From Rikenella microfusus (lineage in GTDB: Bacteria; Bacteroidota; Bacteroidia; Bacteroidales; VadinHA17): a DNA stretch of 39,010 bases. Below are positions 9,248-17,618 of the stretch, piece by piece. How positions within the stretch are numbered: the stretch's first letter is position 1; each line of letters begins with the position of its first letter. The stretch covers positions 1 to 39,010 of the forward strand of contig DZBJ01000028.1 in NCBI GenBank assembly GCA_022736275.1, read 5' to 3'. The position numbers and the translations under genes are program-made. Under the pieces are notes generated by a model, which was given only the letters and a program-made list of their open reading frames with translations, was not told the DNA's origin and searched no databases.

Positions 9248-10549
9248 ATGAGACACAATTCCGGAAAGAACTCCAGGTGGCTGATTGCCATGCTGGCACT
9301 GGCATTTGCAGTTCAAGTCCCAATCTTCAGTCAGGATTTGTTGCTTCTGGGGCCCGCTGCCGACTGTCCTCAGAAAGATCTGGCTGATGTCATCCGCGGG
9401 TCGCTGCACAAGCCCCCCAAGGTAAAACCTGAATCGGCAGGGTCTTTACTGATCGTTCCGGTGATTGGTTCGAATCCTGCCACAGGCTTTGTCTTCGGTA
9501 TTGGCGGACAGTATGCTTTTAAAATGAAGGGAAGCTCCCTCTACTCCAACTTCAGCGGTTCTGCCCAGTACACCACTAAAAATCAGATGATCTTCATGCT
9601 GAAAAACAGCATATATACAAAAAACAACGGCATCTTTTTATCTGGCGACTGGCGTTACCTGATATATTCACAGTCAACGTATGGCCTGGGCACGACTGCA
9701 CCCGAAGGGGGGATACTTGATTATCAGTACAGTCTTGGCGGTGCGGAGACTGCGGATGATTCACTTATCCAACCCATGAAATTCAACTTTGCCAGGTTCC
9801 ATCAGTCTGTCTCCTTTAAAATAGTTGAAGGTTTCTATGCAGGTGTGGGGTATTACTTTGACAGTTATTCCAAAATTGATGACCAGAAACTGAGTCTGGT
9901 ACCGGGTGATACAGTCCTTACCAGCCATTACGCTTACAATACATATTACGGATTCAGCACTACAAAGTACTTTTCATCCGCCCTGAATGTCAACGTTGTC
10001 TATGACACGCGTGACAACATGCTCAACGCTTACAAGGGCATTTATGCAATGGCAAGCTGGCGGGGAGCATTTGAGTTTCTGGGTAATGATAAGGCAGCCA
10101 ACTTTTTTCAGGTGGAGTGGCGAAGCTTTCACAGCCTTTCGGAAACAAATCAAAGACACCTGCTGTCATTCTGGGTTATGGGTAACTTTTCGCCTGTTGG
10201 CCAGTTCCCCTACATGATTTTACCTGCAACCGCGTATGATCAGCGGGGCCGGGCCGGTAGAGGATATACACAGGGCCGGTTCAGGGGGGCAAACATGGTG
10301 TACGGAGAAGCCGAATACCGTTTCCCGATCTCAAAGTGCGGAGGGATACTGGGCGGTGTCCTGTTCATGAACGCCACCACCGCTGATAACAAAGCATTAT
10401 CACTGAACCTGTTTGAATCAATCAAACCGGGCTACGGAGCGGGTTTACGGATCATGGTTGACAAGCGCTCGCGTACCAACCTCGCGGTTGATGTCGGGTT
10501 CGGACAAAAATCATTCGGATTCTACCTGGCAGCCTCCGAGACCTTTTAG
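9248..10549 (+). CDS. POTRA-less Omp85/surface-antigen family outer-membrane protein
   Basis: The 433-residue protein has a signal peptide (LIAMLALAFAVQVPIFSQ, residues about 12-29), a short linker with PESAGSLLIVPVIGSNPATG, and then a barrel domain to the end. Omp85 features are VYDTRDNMLNAYKGIYAMAS, the RGRAGRGYTQGRFRG loop (equivalent to VRGF/Y), a GEAEYRFPI strand and a C-terminal Phe. No POTRA repeats fit in the roughly 50 residues between the signal and barrel, so it belongs to the POTRA-lacking branch of BamA/TamA-like proteins. It follows tamL by 102 bp on the same strand and may be co-transcribed. Its cargo or function is unknown. Confidence 0.85.
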   Translation: MRHNSGKNSRWLIAMLALAFAVQVPIFSQDLLLLGPAADCPQKDLADVIRGSLHKPPKVKPESAGSLLIVPVIGSNPATGFVFGIGGQYAFKMKGSSLYSNFSGSAQYTTKNQMIFMLKNSIYTKNNGIFLSGDWRYLIYSQSTYGLGTTAPEGGILDYQYSLGGAETADDSLIQPMKFNFARFHQSVSFKIVEGFYAGVGYYFDSYSKIDDQKLSLVPGDTVLTSHYAYNTYYGFSTTKYFSSALNVNVVYDTRDNMLNAYKGIYAMASWRGAFEFLGNDKAANFFQVEWRSFHSLSETNQRHLLSFWVMGNFSPVGQFPYMILPATAYDQRGRAGRGYTQGRFRGANMVYGEAEYRFPISKCGGILGGVLFMNATTADNKALSLNLFESIKPGYGAGLRIMVDKRSRTNLAVDVGFGQKSFGFYLAASETF

Positions 10550-10559
10550 CAGAAACCTC

Positions 10560-13500
10560 TTATTTATCAATGGGAAATGCCTCGTGCTTTTGCCATTGAC
10601 GTGGTTTCTCCTCAATCTTTTTCATTACCACCTCTACTGCCTTCATCAGCTGCGTGTCATACCCTTCGGCATATTTTCTGGAATCTATATCTATAATGAT
10701 ATCAGGTGTCACGCCTTCGTTCTCCACAACCCACTCTCCCTTTTCATTGTATATGCGGTAGTCGGGTGCGGTTATGGTCCCTCCGTCGATAAGCTCGATG
10801 AACATCGACACTCCCACAAGGCCGCCCCATGTGCGGGTTCCTATTATCGGGCCCATACCGAACCAGCGGAACTCATACGGGAGCTCATCGCCTCCGGAAC
10901 CGGCATACCTATTGGTAATCAAGGCCATATGAGCATCAACGGCAAGATGGGGTATAGGCTGGTCTGCCGACTGCCGGCGTGTCCAGAAGGCGTGAGGCTT
11001 CTTTTGCAGGCGCTGCAGGAAGATCTCAGGGTCAAGCCCTCCTCCGTTGAAACGGCCGTCAATGATCAGTCCCTCTTTCTTCGTCTGGGAATAGAAATAT
11101 CTCGGGAAGTCGGTTGCCGAACCGTTCCATGTGTCAGGCAGGTAAATGTATCCGATCTTTCCCCCTGAAGCCTTATCCACTGCCATACGGTTCGACTCCA
11201 GCCAGTCCATGTAGCGGAAGGTGTTTTCACTGCCTGACGGTACAACGGTAACTTCACGGGCGCCTTCCAGGATCGGTTTCGAGTTAACGGTAAGGATGAC
11301 CTGCTTACCGGCCAGTCCCACGAAATAGCTGTAAATCTCCTTCCCGGCCTTAACATCCGTGTTATTAACCTTAAGGAGGTATTCACCCTCAATGATGTTG
11401 ACACCTGGTTTTGCCAGCGGTGGCCATGCCTCGCGCGACCAGTCCTTCTCCCTGTAAATTTTGGTGAAACGGTAGAGATTAGTCTGTTTGTCTATGCTGT
11501 AGTCAGCACCCAGCATCCCGACATTAACCGGGTCAGTGCGTCGTTTACTGTCTCCTCCGTACACGTAGGTGTGTGAAGTGTTAAGCTCTGCGATCATCTC
11601 ACCAATGATGAAGGTCAGGTCCTGCCGGCATGAGGCCCTGTCAGCCAGCCTGCCATACTTCTCTTTCATGAAGTTCCAGTCCTGTCCATGCATTCCGGGC
11701 TCGTAGTAGTAGTCACGCTCCATGCGCCATGCCTCGTTGAAGATCTGTCTCCACTCACTGACGGGATCATACCATACCTTAAGGTCCGTGACCTTCAGCG
11801 CCGTGGGATTTCCTCCCGCTGAGGGGAGAATTGAGACAGCTCCGCTTTTTGTGAAGATAATGGTTCCCCCGTCGGCTGAAAGCCTGTAATCATCAATACC
11901 TTCTGTAAATGAGGTCTCCTTCTGAGTTGAGAATGACCAGGAGAAGAGCGTCATCGGTCCGTGCCCTGCCACCTCGAAGCGGTTGAAGTTGCCCTCGTCG
12001 CCGTTCTGATAAAAGAGTGATGTCCCGTTCACCGAGAGGTTGCGGTAGTTGCCTTTTGGGAGAGGCAGGGCCTCTGTACGGGCAGTTATACCATCAAGAT
12101 CTATGCGGACTGACACCGGCGCCTCGCTTTTGGGGGCCGCTACAGCGGGTTTTTCCTCATCACTTTTAAATGGAAGGATCGATTTGCCCTCTTTCTTAAG
12201 GGTAATTGCATATATTCCGGCTATCTTCCGGTAGATCATCTCCCACTCCAGGTCGCAGTAGGTTGGTTCGAACCTGCGGTTTGAAAGGAACATCAGATGC
12301 TCGCCGTCTTTTGTAAATACAGGGTTGAAGTCGTGGAACAGCCCGTTGCTGAGACAGTTAATTGTTTTGTTTTCAAGACTGTATACGTACAACTGGTACA
12401 TGTATGCCTCATTCATCTTCGAATAGGTTATATAGCGGCTGTCGGGCGACCATGAGTAGTCATATATCGATTTAATGTCAAGGGAGACATCGACATTCTC
12501 ATATTCTTCCCTGTCGACCTTCGTAATTGCCTTTGATGCTACATCAATGAAGTAAAGCGTCAGGGTCTGATCGGTCCATGCTATTTTTTTGCTGTTGGGA
12601 GACCATTTAATGGTATGGCGGTAACCATCCTTGTGAGAGGTAAGCTTCACGGGCTCCTCCCTGCCGTTGGGATTGACTATATACAGCTCGTATTCCCCTG
12701 TTTTATCGGAGAAGTAAGCGATCCATTTTCCATCGGGCGACCAGACGGCATCTTTGTCCCTGGCACCGGATGAATTTGTCAGGTTCCTCGCGGGCCCCTC
12801 CTTTGCGGGAAGGGTGAAAATATCGCCGCGTGCGACTATCAATGCCCTCTGGCCTGACGGAGAGATATCGGCACGGGTGATATTGCCGCTTACATCTTTC
12901 ATGAACGGACGGGTCTCCTCCATGTCGTTGAGGATCTGCACCGGAACCCTGGCAGAGACACCCGAGGCCAGATCGAGTTTCCAGATATCGCCCCCCAGTT
13001 CATAGACTATCTGGTCTCCACCAAAGTCAGGGTGTCTCACATCGTATTCCTTGTGTCGTGTAACCTGCTCAATTTTACCGTTCCCCGGGTCGTATGACCA
13101 GATATTGAGCACCCTGTCGCGGTCAGAGCTGAAATATATCTTGTTTCCGATCCACATCGGCCACCTGTCCGATCCGTCATAGTTGCTGATGTTGGTTTCC
13201 TCATTGGTTTTCAGGTCATAGATATAAACCTCCTGTGCCCGGCCTCCCTTGTATCGTTTCCAGGTTGCATTGTCCTGCGAGTCCTTGTTATAGGCTATCT
13301 TGCTGCCGTCGGGTGAGAAGCTTCCGCGTGCGGCATCATACATGATCATCTCCTCGAGGCCGGTGCCATCGGGCGAAATGAGGAACATTTTCATGTAGCG
13401 CGACGGACTGAGCCTGCCGGATGAGAACATGATCTTGTTTTTCGTGCTGTTCCAGCCGATGACCTCATCCATTCCAGGGTGGAAGGTGAGCCTGGTGATG

Positions 13501-13823
13501 TCGCCACCATTGGTGTTCATTACATAAACATCGGCATTGCCGTCATATTCTCCGGTGAAGGCGACAAGGCTGCCGTCGGGTGATATCTCGGGGTATGACT
13601 CACGGCCGTCACTGAATGTGAGGCGGGTGGCTGTACCCCCTTCGGCGGGGGCTTTCCAGAGATCACCGCCGCTGGTGAATACGATGGTGCTCCCCTGGAT
13701 ATCAGGGTGTTGCATGAAGGGACTCTGTGCGCCGGCCATTAGAGACGGTGCCAGAAAAACCAGCAGGAATATGACCCTGAAGATGTTCACGGCTCTGCCG
13801 CAAAGAAGGTTGATGTTTTTCAT
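10560..13823 (-). CDS. Tricorn-like S41-clan protease, exported
   Basis: Tricorn proteases degrade short peptides into di- and tripeptides. The 1087-residue length is close to the archaeal enzyme (1071), but this one has an N-terminal signal peptide (IFRVIFLLVFLAPSLMAGAQ), so it probably works in the periplasm. Residues about 35-320 and 320-680 carry WD40/PD40-like propeller blades (SPDGSLVAFTGEYDGNADVY, SPDGKWIAYFSDKTGEYELY). These are followed by a C1 helix region, a PDZ segment (about 790-870) and the S41 core. The nucleophile is Ser976 in NRYAGSGGDE. Ser750-His751 in NTSHTYVYG and Glu1034 in VVENEGVTPD sit where tricorn has Ser745-His746 and Glu1023 (family knowledge), so the active site looks complete. 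It ends 10 bp from the convergent Omp85 gene. Confidence 0.92.
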   Translation of the reverse strand: MKNINLLCGRAVNIFRVIFLLVFLAPSLMAGAQSPFMQHPDIQGSTIVFTSGGDLWKAPAEGGTATRLTFSDGRESYPEISPDGSLVAFTGEYDGNADVYVMNTNGGDITRLTFHPGMDEVIGWNSTKNKIMFSSGRLSPSRYMKMFLISPDGTGLEEMIMYDAARGSFSPDGSKIAYNKDSQDNATWKRYKGGRAQEVYIYDLKTNEETNISNYDGSDRWPMWIGNKIYFSSDRDRVLNIWSYDPGNGKIEQVTRHKEYDVRHPDFGGDQIVYELGGDIWKLDLASGVSARVPVQILNDMEETRPFMKDVSGNITRADISPSGQRALIVARGDIFTLPAKEGPARNLTNSSGARDKDAVWSPDGKWIAYFSDKTGEYELYIVNPNGREEPVKLTSHKDGYRHTIKWSPNSKKIAWTDQTLTLYFIDVASKAITKVDREEYENVDVSLDIKSIYDYSWSPDSRYITYSKMNEAYMYQLYVYSLENKTINCLSNGLFHDFNPVFTKDGEHLMFLSNRRFEPTYCDLEWEMIYRKIAGIYAITLKKEGKSILPFKSDEEKPAVAAPKSEAPVSVRIDLDGITARTEALPLPKGNYRNLSVNGTSLFYQNGDEGNFNRFEVAGHGPMTLFSWSFSTQKETSFTEGIDDYRLSADGGTIIFTKSGAVSILPSAGGNPTALKVTDLKVWYDPVSEWRQIFNEAWRMERDYYYEPGMHGQDWNFMKEKYGRLADRASCRQDLTFIIGEMIAELNTSHTYVYGGDSKRRTDPVNVGMLGADYSIDKQTNLYRFTKIYREKDWSREAWPPLAKPGVNIIEGEYLLKVNNTDVKAGKEIYSYFVGLAGKQVILTVNSKPILEGAREVTVVPSGSENTFRYMDWLESNRMAVDKASGGKIGYIYLPDTWNGSATDFPRYFYSQTKKEGLIIDGRFNGGGLDPEIFLQRLQKKPHAFWTRRQSADQPIPHLAVDAHMALITNRYAGSGGDELPYEFRWFGMGPIIGTRTWGGLVGVSMFIELIDGGTITAPDYRIYNEKGEWVVENEGVTPDIIIDIDSRKYAEGYDTQLMKAVEVVMKKIEEKPRQWQKHEAFPIDK

Positions 13824-13884
13824 ATCGATGGATATTTTCGGATAGGTATGACGGGTAACATTAATTACCGGAGATGTGTTTTAT

Positions 13885-13916
13885 CAAAGGTACCGGACAA
13901 ATTATTTAAATGCAAT
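13885..13916 (-). promoter_or_regulatory. Promoter for the tricorn-like gene
   Basis: On the minus strand, ATTG (13913-13916) precedes TACCTTTG (13885-13892) by 20 nt. The -7 element is a full match to TAnnTTTG and the -33 element keeps TTG. The implied leader is about 55 nt. The remainder of the gap up to 14051 holds only a small hairpin (13974-13990) with no T-run. Confidence 0.5.
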
Positions 13917-14051
13917 ACCGATGCCTGCTGAGCATATAAATACTACCGGAAAGACGTGATGGAATGACCAGATGATGCTTGGGGAGCATCAAAATATTGA
14001 AGATACGATGGTTATTAAGGATCCGGATAATTGCAGATCATGGAATAAGGC

Positions 14052-14324
14052 TTATCCTGTAACCACATTCCATGGTCTGACCGACCATTCGGTTATGAGG
14101 CCGTTTTTCACGTACGGGTCGCGGCTGACAAAGTCATGAGCAGCCTGCGGGGTGTCGCCCCTGAAGACCAGCACTGCCCCGTCGGCAGGCTCGGCCAGTG
14201 CCCCGGCCATCACCAGCCGTCCGTCAGAATGAAACTCTTCAACCAGCCCCAGGTGATCAGGGCGGAAAGGGGTGCGGCGCTCAATATAGTTTTCAACCGT
14301 CTTGTAAAAGAGAATGAAGTACAT
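14052..14324 (-). CDS. YciI-like protein (YCII-related domain)
   Basis: The 90-residue cytoplasmic protein has the YciI ferredoxin-like fold. The pattern is MYFILFYKTVENYIERRTPF at the start, then RPDHLGLVEEFHSDGRLVMA with the conserved His, the GALAEPADGAVLVFRGDTPQ strand-turn, and AHDFVSRDPYVKNGLITEWS with the conserved Asp. The family often forms small dimers. Its enzymatic role is generally unknown, although some members act in aromatic degradation or as dehydrochlorinase-like enzymes. Neighbouring genes give no clue. It lies downstream of the tldDE pair on the same strand, with a strong hairpin between them, so it may have its own promoter. Confidence 0.85.
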   Translation of the reverse strand: MYFILFYKTVENYIERRTPFRPDHLGLVEEFHSDGRLVMAGALAEPADGAVLVFRGDTPQAAHDFVSRDPYVKNGLITEWSVRPWNVVTG

Positions 14325-14391
14325 AGGGTTGGGTGTTAGAATTATTGTTTCATTTTTTACCCGCAGACATATCGAACGTTCTCCGGGAAAG

Positions 14392-14431
14392 AAGAGGCAG
14401 GAGATCTCATGTCAGGAGCCTCCTGCCTCTT
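14392..14431 (-). terminator. Hairpin, probable terminator after tldE
   Basis: A perfect 12-bp stem AAGAGGCAGGAG (14392-14403) / CTCCTGCCTCTT (14420-14431) with a 16-nt loop lies 30 bp past the tldE stop. On the minus strand it is followed by a weak pyrimidine run (CTTTCCC). On the plus strand the trailing sequence is also T-rich, but no + strand gene ends here. It may terminate or attenuate read-through from tldDE into the YciI-like gene. Confidence 0.5.
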
Positions 14432-14460
14432 TAATGTATTTTTACTAATGGCTATGGCTG

Positions 14461-15801
14461 TCAGATTCCTGCCACCACCACATCATCAATCACCAGGCTG
14501 GGGAATCTTGACTGGCTGTATATCCAGGGATCATTGGCCACCTCTACAAGCCTGTTCCAGAAATTCATGTGGTTGTCGGCGATGTTCATCTCCGCAACAT
14601 TCATGACGAACTCTCCCTTTTCATACAGTTTCCCTATAATCCCCACTGAGAAGTCCCCCGTTGTAGAATTGGAGTTTCCGCCTATATAATCAGTGACTAC
14701 GATGCAGCGTTTGAGGTCCCTGATTATCTCCCCGGTGCTTCTTGTCCCCGGGGGAATAATAACATTGGACAGGGAGCCTGAGGATGGTTCCCAACCCAGT
14801 TTACGGCTGTAATACCAGTCTACCAGGAACTCATTGAGTACCCCTTCACTGATCAGAGTTCGCTTCAGGGCCGGGAAACCGTCACTGTCATAGAGTCTTG
14901 AGCCCAGTCCCCTCGGGATTAACGGATCATCCAAAACCGTCAGAAACCTGCTTCCTATCGGCATACCCTTCTTTTCCGCGAGGAACGATCTCTTCTGCTG
15001 AATATTTCCGGCAGACATGGGGCCTACCAGTCCGTTCAGCACACGACCGGCTCCACGGTTCTCAAGGATCACAGGGATCTTTGTGGTGGCTATCTTTTTG
15101 CCGCCCATAAGGTCAAGAGTTCTCCTTGCAGCCTCAGCACCCACCTCCTCCATGGGAGGGAGATCGCTTTTATACCTGCAGCCGACGTAGTTATAGCCGG
15201 CAGGACGGCGGTCCCCTTCATCCTGTGCAGTCATTGATGCGCCTACATTGCAGTAGGTCCCGCGTGACGATCCTTCAAGACCGTTGCTTGTCTTCACATA
15301 TTCCTCATAAGACTCATCATATTCGCCTGCCTCCACGGAGATCACCCTGTCACCTCCATTGCTCAGACAGGCATTTTCCACAGCCTTTGTCATTGAGTGC
15401 CTCTCTTCAGGTGTCAGGCTTCCGTAATCAGGATCGACCAGCTGCAGATCGGCCTGCGATCTTCCTTCATAGTACTTCGGCTCGGGAAGGGTTCGGAACG
15501 GGTCCTCTTCCATGATGCCTGCATTGGCGACCAGGTCAGTTATAAAGGTCTCAAGTGTCTTGGTGCGGAAGTCAGGAGTTGACTGTCCGGCATACCGGTT
15601 ATTGACGAACACCTCAAGGTAAAGTCCCTGCGTTGTGGCCTCCTTGATCACCTCCGGTTTGCGGTCGCGGTAATTGATCTCCACGGCACGCCTCCTGGAG
15701 AGGCTAACCTTGCAGTCATTTGCCCCGGCCTTCAGGGTACGGCTGATTACCCAGTCGGCCAGTTCGGGGAAGCTCATCTGTTTTCCTGTTGCTTTAGTCA
15801 T
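14461..15801 (-). CDS. pmbA: TldE/PmbA-like subunit of a TldD/TldE metalloprotease
   Basis: TldE pairs with TldD to form a zinc protease that cleaves small or unfolded peptides, for example microcin precursors and CcdA in E. coli. The 446 residues match PmbA/TldE in length and layout: an N-terminal FPELADWVISRTLKAGANDC region, the barrel-like EINYRDRKPEVIKEATTQG segment, and the C-terminal YIGGNSNSTTGDFSVGIIGK and GEFVMNVAEMNIADNHMNFW segments. No HExxxH motif is present, as expected for TldE. Its ATG overlaps the tldD stop in an ATGA (15798-15801), implying translational coupling. It has no signal peptide, although its partner does. Confidence 0.88.
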   Translation of the reverse strand: MTKATGKQMSFPELADWVISRTLKAGANDCKVSLSRRRAVEINYRDRKPEVIKEATTQGLYLEVFVNNRYAGQSTPDFRTKTLETFITDLVANAGIMEEDPFRTLPEPKYYEGRSQADLQLVDPDYGSLTPEERHSMTKAVENACLSNGGDRVISVEAGEYDESYEEYVKTSNGLEGSSRGTYCNVGASMTAQDEGDRRPAGYNYVGCRYKSDLPPMEEVGAEAARRTLDLMGGKKIATTKIPVILENRGAGRVLNGLVGPMSAGNIQQKRSFLAEKKGMPIGSRFLTVLDDPLIPRGLGSRLYDSDGFPALKRTLISEGVLNEFLVDWYYSRKLGWEPSSGSLSNVIIPPGTRSTGEIIRDLKRCIVVTDYIGGNSNSTTGDFSVGIIGKLYEKGEFVMNVAEMNIADNHMNFWNRLVEVANDPWIYSQSRFPSLVIDDVVVAGI

Positions 15802-17342
15802 GACCTTCCTCCTTTCTGTTCTGTGCCGCCTACTGTAAGCGATTTAACGAGGCACGTCGGCAGGCCGAATGATACGGGTACACCCTGTCCGTTCTTGCCG
15901 CACTGTCCGGCTCCGCCTCTGCTCATCTCCAGGTCGTTTGCGGCCATGGTGATATTGGCGAGCATCTTCGGTCCGTTGCCCATGATATTCACATCTTTGA
16001 TCGGGGCTGTGAGTTTGCCGTTTTCAATCAGTCTCCCCTGCGATACATAGAATGCAAAGTCCCCCTCACCAATTTTTACCTGCCCGTTGCTTACATCCTC
16101 AACATAAATGCCGTTTCCGGCCGCCTTGATCACATCCTCGATGGTGGCGTCGCCGCCCAGCATGTAGGTATTGCGCATACGCGGCATAGGGTAGTTCATG
16201 AAGTCCTGCCTTCTTCCGTTGCCTGTAGGTTCAACTCCATAGTGTTTTGCAGAGATCCTGTCATGAATGTAACTGGTGAGTATCCCGTTTTCCACAAGCA
16301 CGGTTTTCTTCCCCGGAGTGCCTTCGTCGTCAACATTCAGGCTGCCCGCAAGGTTCATGTTTGTTGCGTCATCTATGATGGTGACAAAGGGTTCTGCAAC
16401 CTTCTTGCCTATCATAGTGCTGTAGGTCGAGGTATTTTTGCGGTTGAAGTCAGCTTCCATCCCGTGTCCGATGGCTTCATGAAGAAGTATTCCGGTTATG
16501 CCCGGGCCGAGCACCACGGGCATCTCTCCTGCCGGCGGCCTGATGGCATCAAAGAGTTTAATGGCGTTGCTGGCAGATTTTGATGCAATCTCATTTATGA
16601 CATCTTCGGTATAAAATGAAAAGTCGCGTGGACCGCCCAGGTTATAGAATGATCTTTCGCGCCTTCCGTCCCTCTCAGCTATCACTGATGAATAGAGGAA
16701 TCCTCCGGGGATGATATCCTCCGCCATGATACCGTCACTGGTAGCAATAAGTATACGCCTGAGGTTGCTCTGGAAACCGCCGGTCACTTTTATGATCTCA
16801 GGAGAGTAAGAAAAGCACTTCTCATTGATCTGTTGCAGAACCGGTAGTTTTGACTGCGCAGGGATGCCGTCAAAGCCGTCAGGCAGCGGATAGTAATTTC
16901 CTGACTGAGGCCGGCTGAAAGATGCGGCAGTTTGCGTTGCAGTCATATCGCAGAGCGAAGCAGCAGTAGCAGCTGCGGACATCATCGATTCCAGGGTCAG
17001 ATCCTGTGTGTACCCGTATCCGATCTGGTCTCCCATGACGGTCCGGATACCGACCCCGAGTGATATGTCACCGTAAGACTGGTTCACCTTCCCGTCCTCA
17101 AGACCAAGATAGTTTGAGACGGTGTATTCGAAATAGAGATCGGCAAAATCACCCCCTCGTGAGAGTGCCTTTGCAAGCAGTTTGCTGCAGAGAGTCTCAT
17201 CAATCCCGAACTCTCCAAGGAAGTAATTCCCGGACGGTTTGCCGTCCATGAACCTGCATCCCTGGATTCCGGGAAGGAATAAAAGAGCTCCTCCTGCCAG
17301 GGCCGTGCCCCGGATAAATGTTCTTCTCGGAATAGGTTTCAT
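15798..17342 (-). CDS. tldD: TldD-like metalloprotease with Tat-type signal
   Basis: This is the catalytic subunit of a TldD/TldE peptidase. The zinc motif HExxxH is present as HEAIGH (His288, Glu289, His293), and Cys481 in GGAGQCGKNGQ fits the third zinc ligand known in E. coli TldD. The N-terminus PRRTFIRGTALAGGALLFLP carries a twin-arginine pattern and a hydrophobic stretch ending GIQGC (Cys29), so the protein is probably exported folded and perhaps lipidated. Q at the -2 position makes the lipobox imperfect. E. coli TldD is cytoplasmic, but signal-bearing TldD proteins are known in Bacteroidota. The gene is first in a two-gene operon with tldE (ATGA overlap). The 276-bp gap to the divergent MFS gene holds no promoter that I trust. 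Confidence 0.9.
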   Translation of the reverse strand: MKPIPRRTFIRGTALAGGALLFLPGIQGCRFMDGKPSGNYFLGEFGIDETLCSKLLAKALSRGGDFADLYFEYTVSNYLGLEDGKVNQSYGDISLGVGIRTVMGDQIGYGYTQDLTLESMMSAAATAASLCDMTATQTAASFSRPQSGNYYPLPDGFDGIPAQSKLPVLQQINEKCFSYSPEIIKVTGGFQSNLRRILIATSDGIMAEDIIPGGFLYSSVIAERDGRRERSFYNLGGPRDFSFYTEDVINEIASKSASNAIKLFDAIRPPAGEMPVVLGPGITGILLHEAIGHGMEADFNRKNTSTYSTMIGKKVAEPFVTIIDDATNMNLAGSLNVDDEGTPGKKTVLVENGILTSYIHDRISAKHYGVEPTGNGRRQDFMNYPMPRMRNTYMLGGDATIEDVIKAAGNGIYVEDVSNGQVKIGEGDFAFYVSQGRLIENGKLTAPIKDVNIMGNGPKMLANITMAANDLEMSRGGAGQCGKNGQGVPVSFGLPTCLVKSLTVGGTEQKGGRS

Positions 17343-17618
17343 TTTTTGATTTTAATTGACCCCACAAGTTATGAAATCCCTGCGGAAACGACCTAATGCT
17401 AAATGGTTAATGTCATGTTAAGAATGAAGGGTAATCCTTAATGCCTTTTAAGTATTGTCTTGCGTAAATATCTTTTCCATATATCGTCTCTTTCGGAGGT
17501 CAGTGAAATAATTACCATGAAACCATTTTTGGAATTACTGAAAAGTTACTTTTACTGACCGATTCCGATATTCGGGATTGGGAATAATTTGTCCGGACCA
17601 CCAAACAGAACAGTAATC

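Noticed and set aside
10413..11168. 251-codon open frame on the + strand
   Set aside because: It runs antisense through the end of the tricorn-like gene and out of frame through the Omp85 gene end. Composition is low-quality (many Cys/His), and it has no start signal or family resemblance.
13974..13990. Hairpin GATGCT-TGGGG-AGCATC upstream of the tricorn-like gene
   Set aside because: A short stem with no T-run on either strand, and it is not placed at a gene end that needs a terminator.
15126..15515. 129-codon open frame opposite tldE
   Set aside because: It is a shadow frame of a well-supported gene, rich in Pro/Ser/His, with no recognisable domain.
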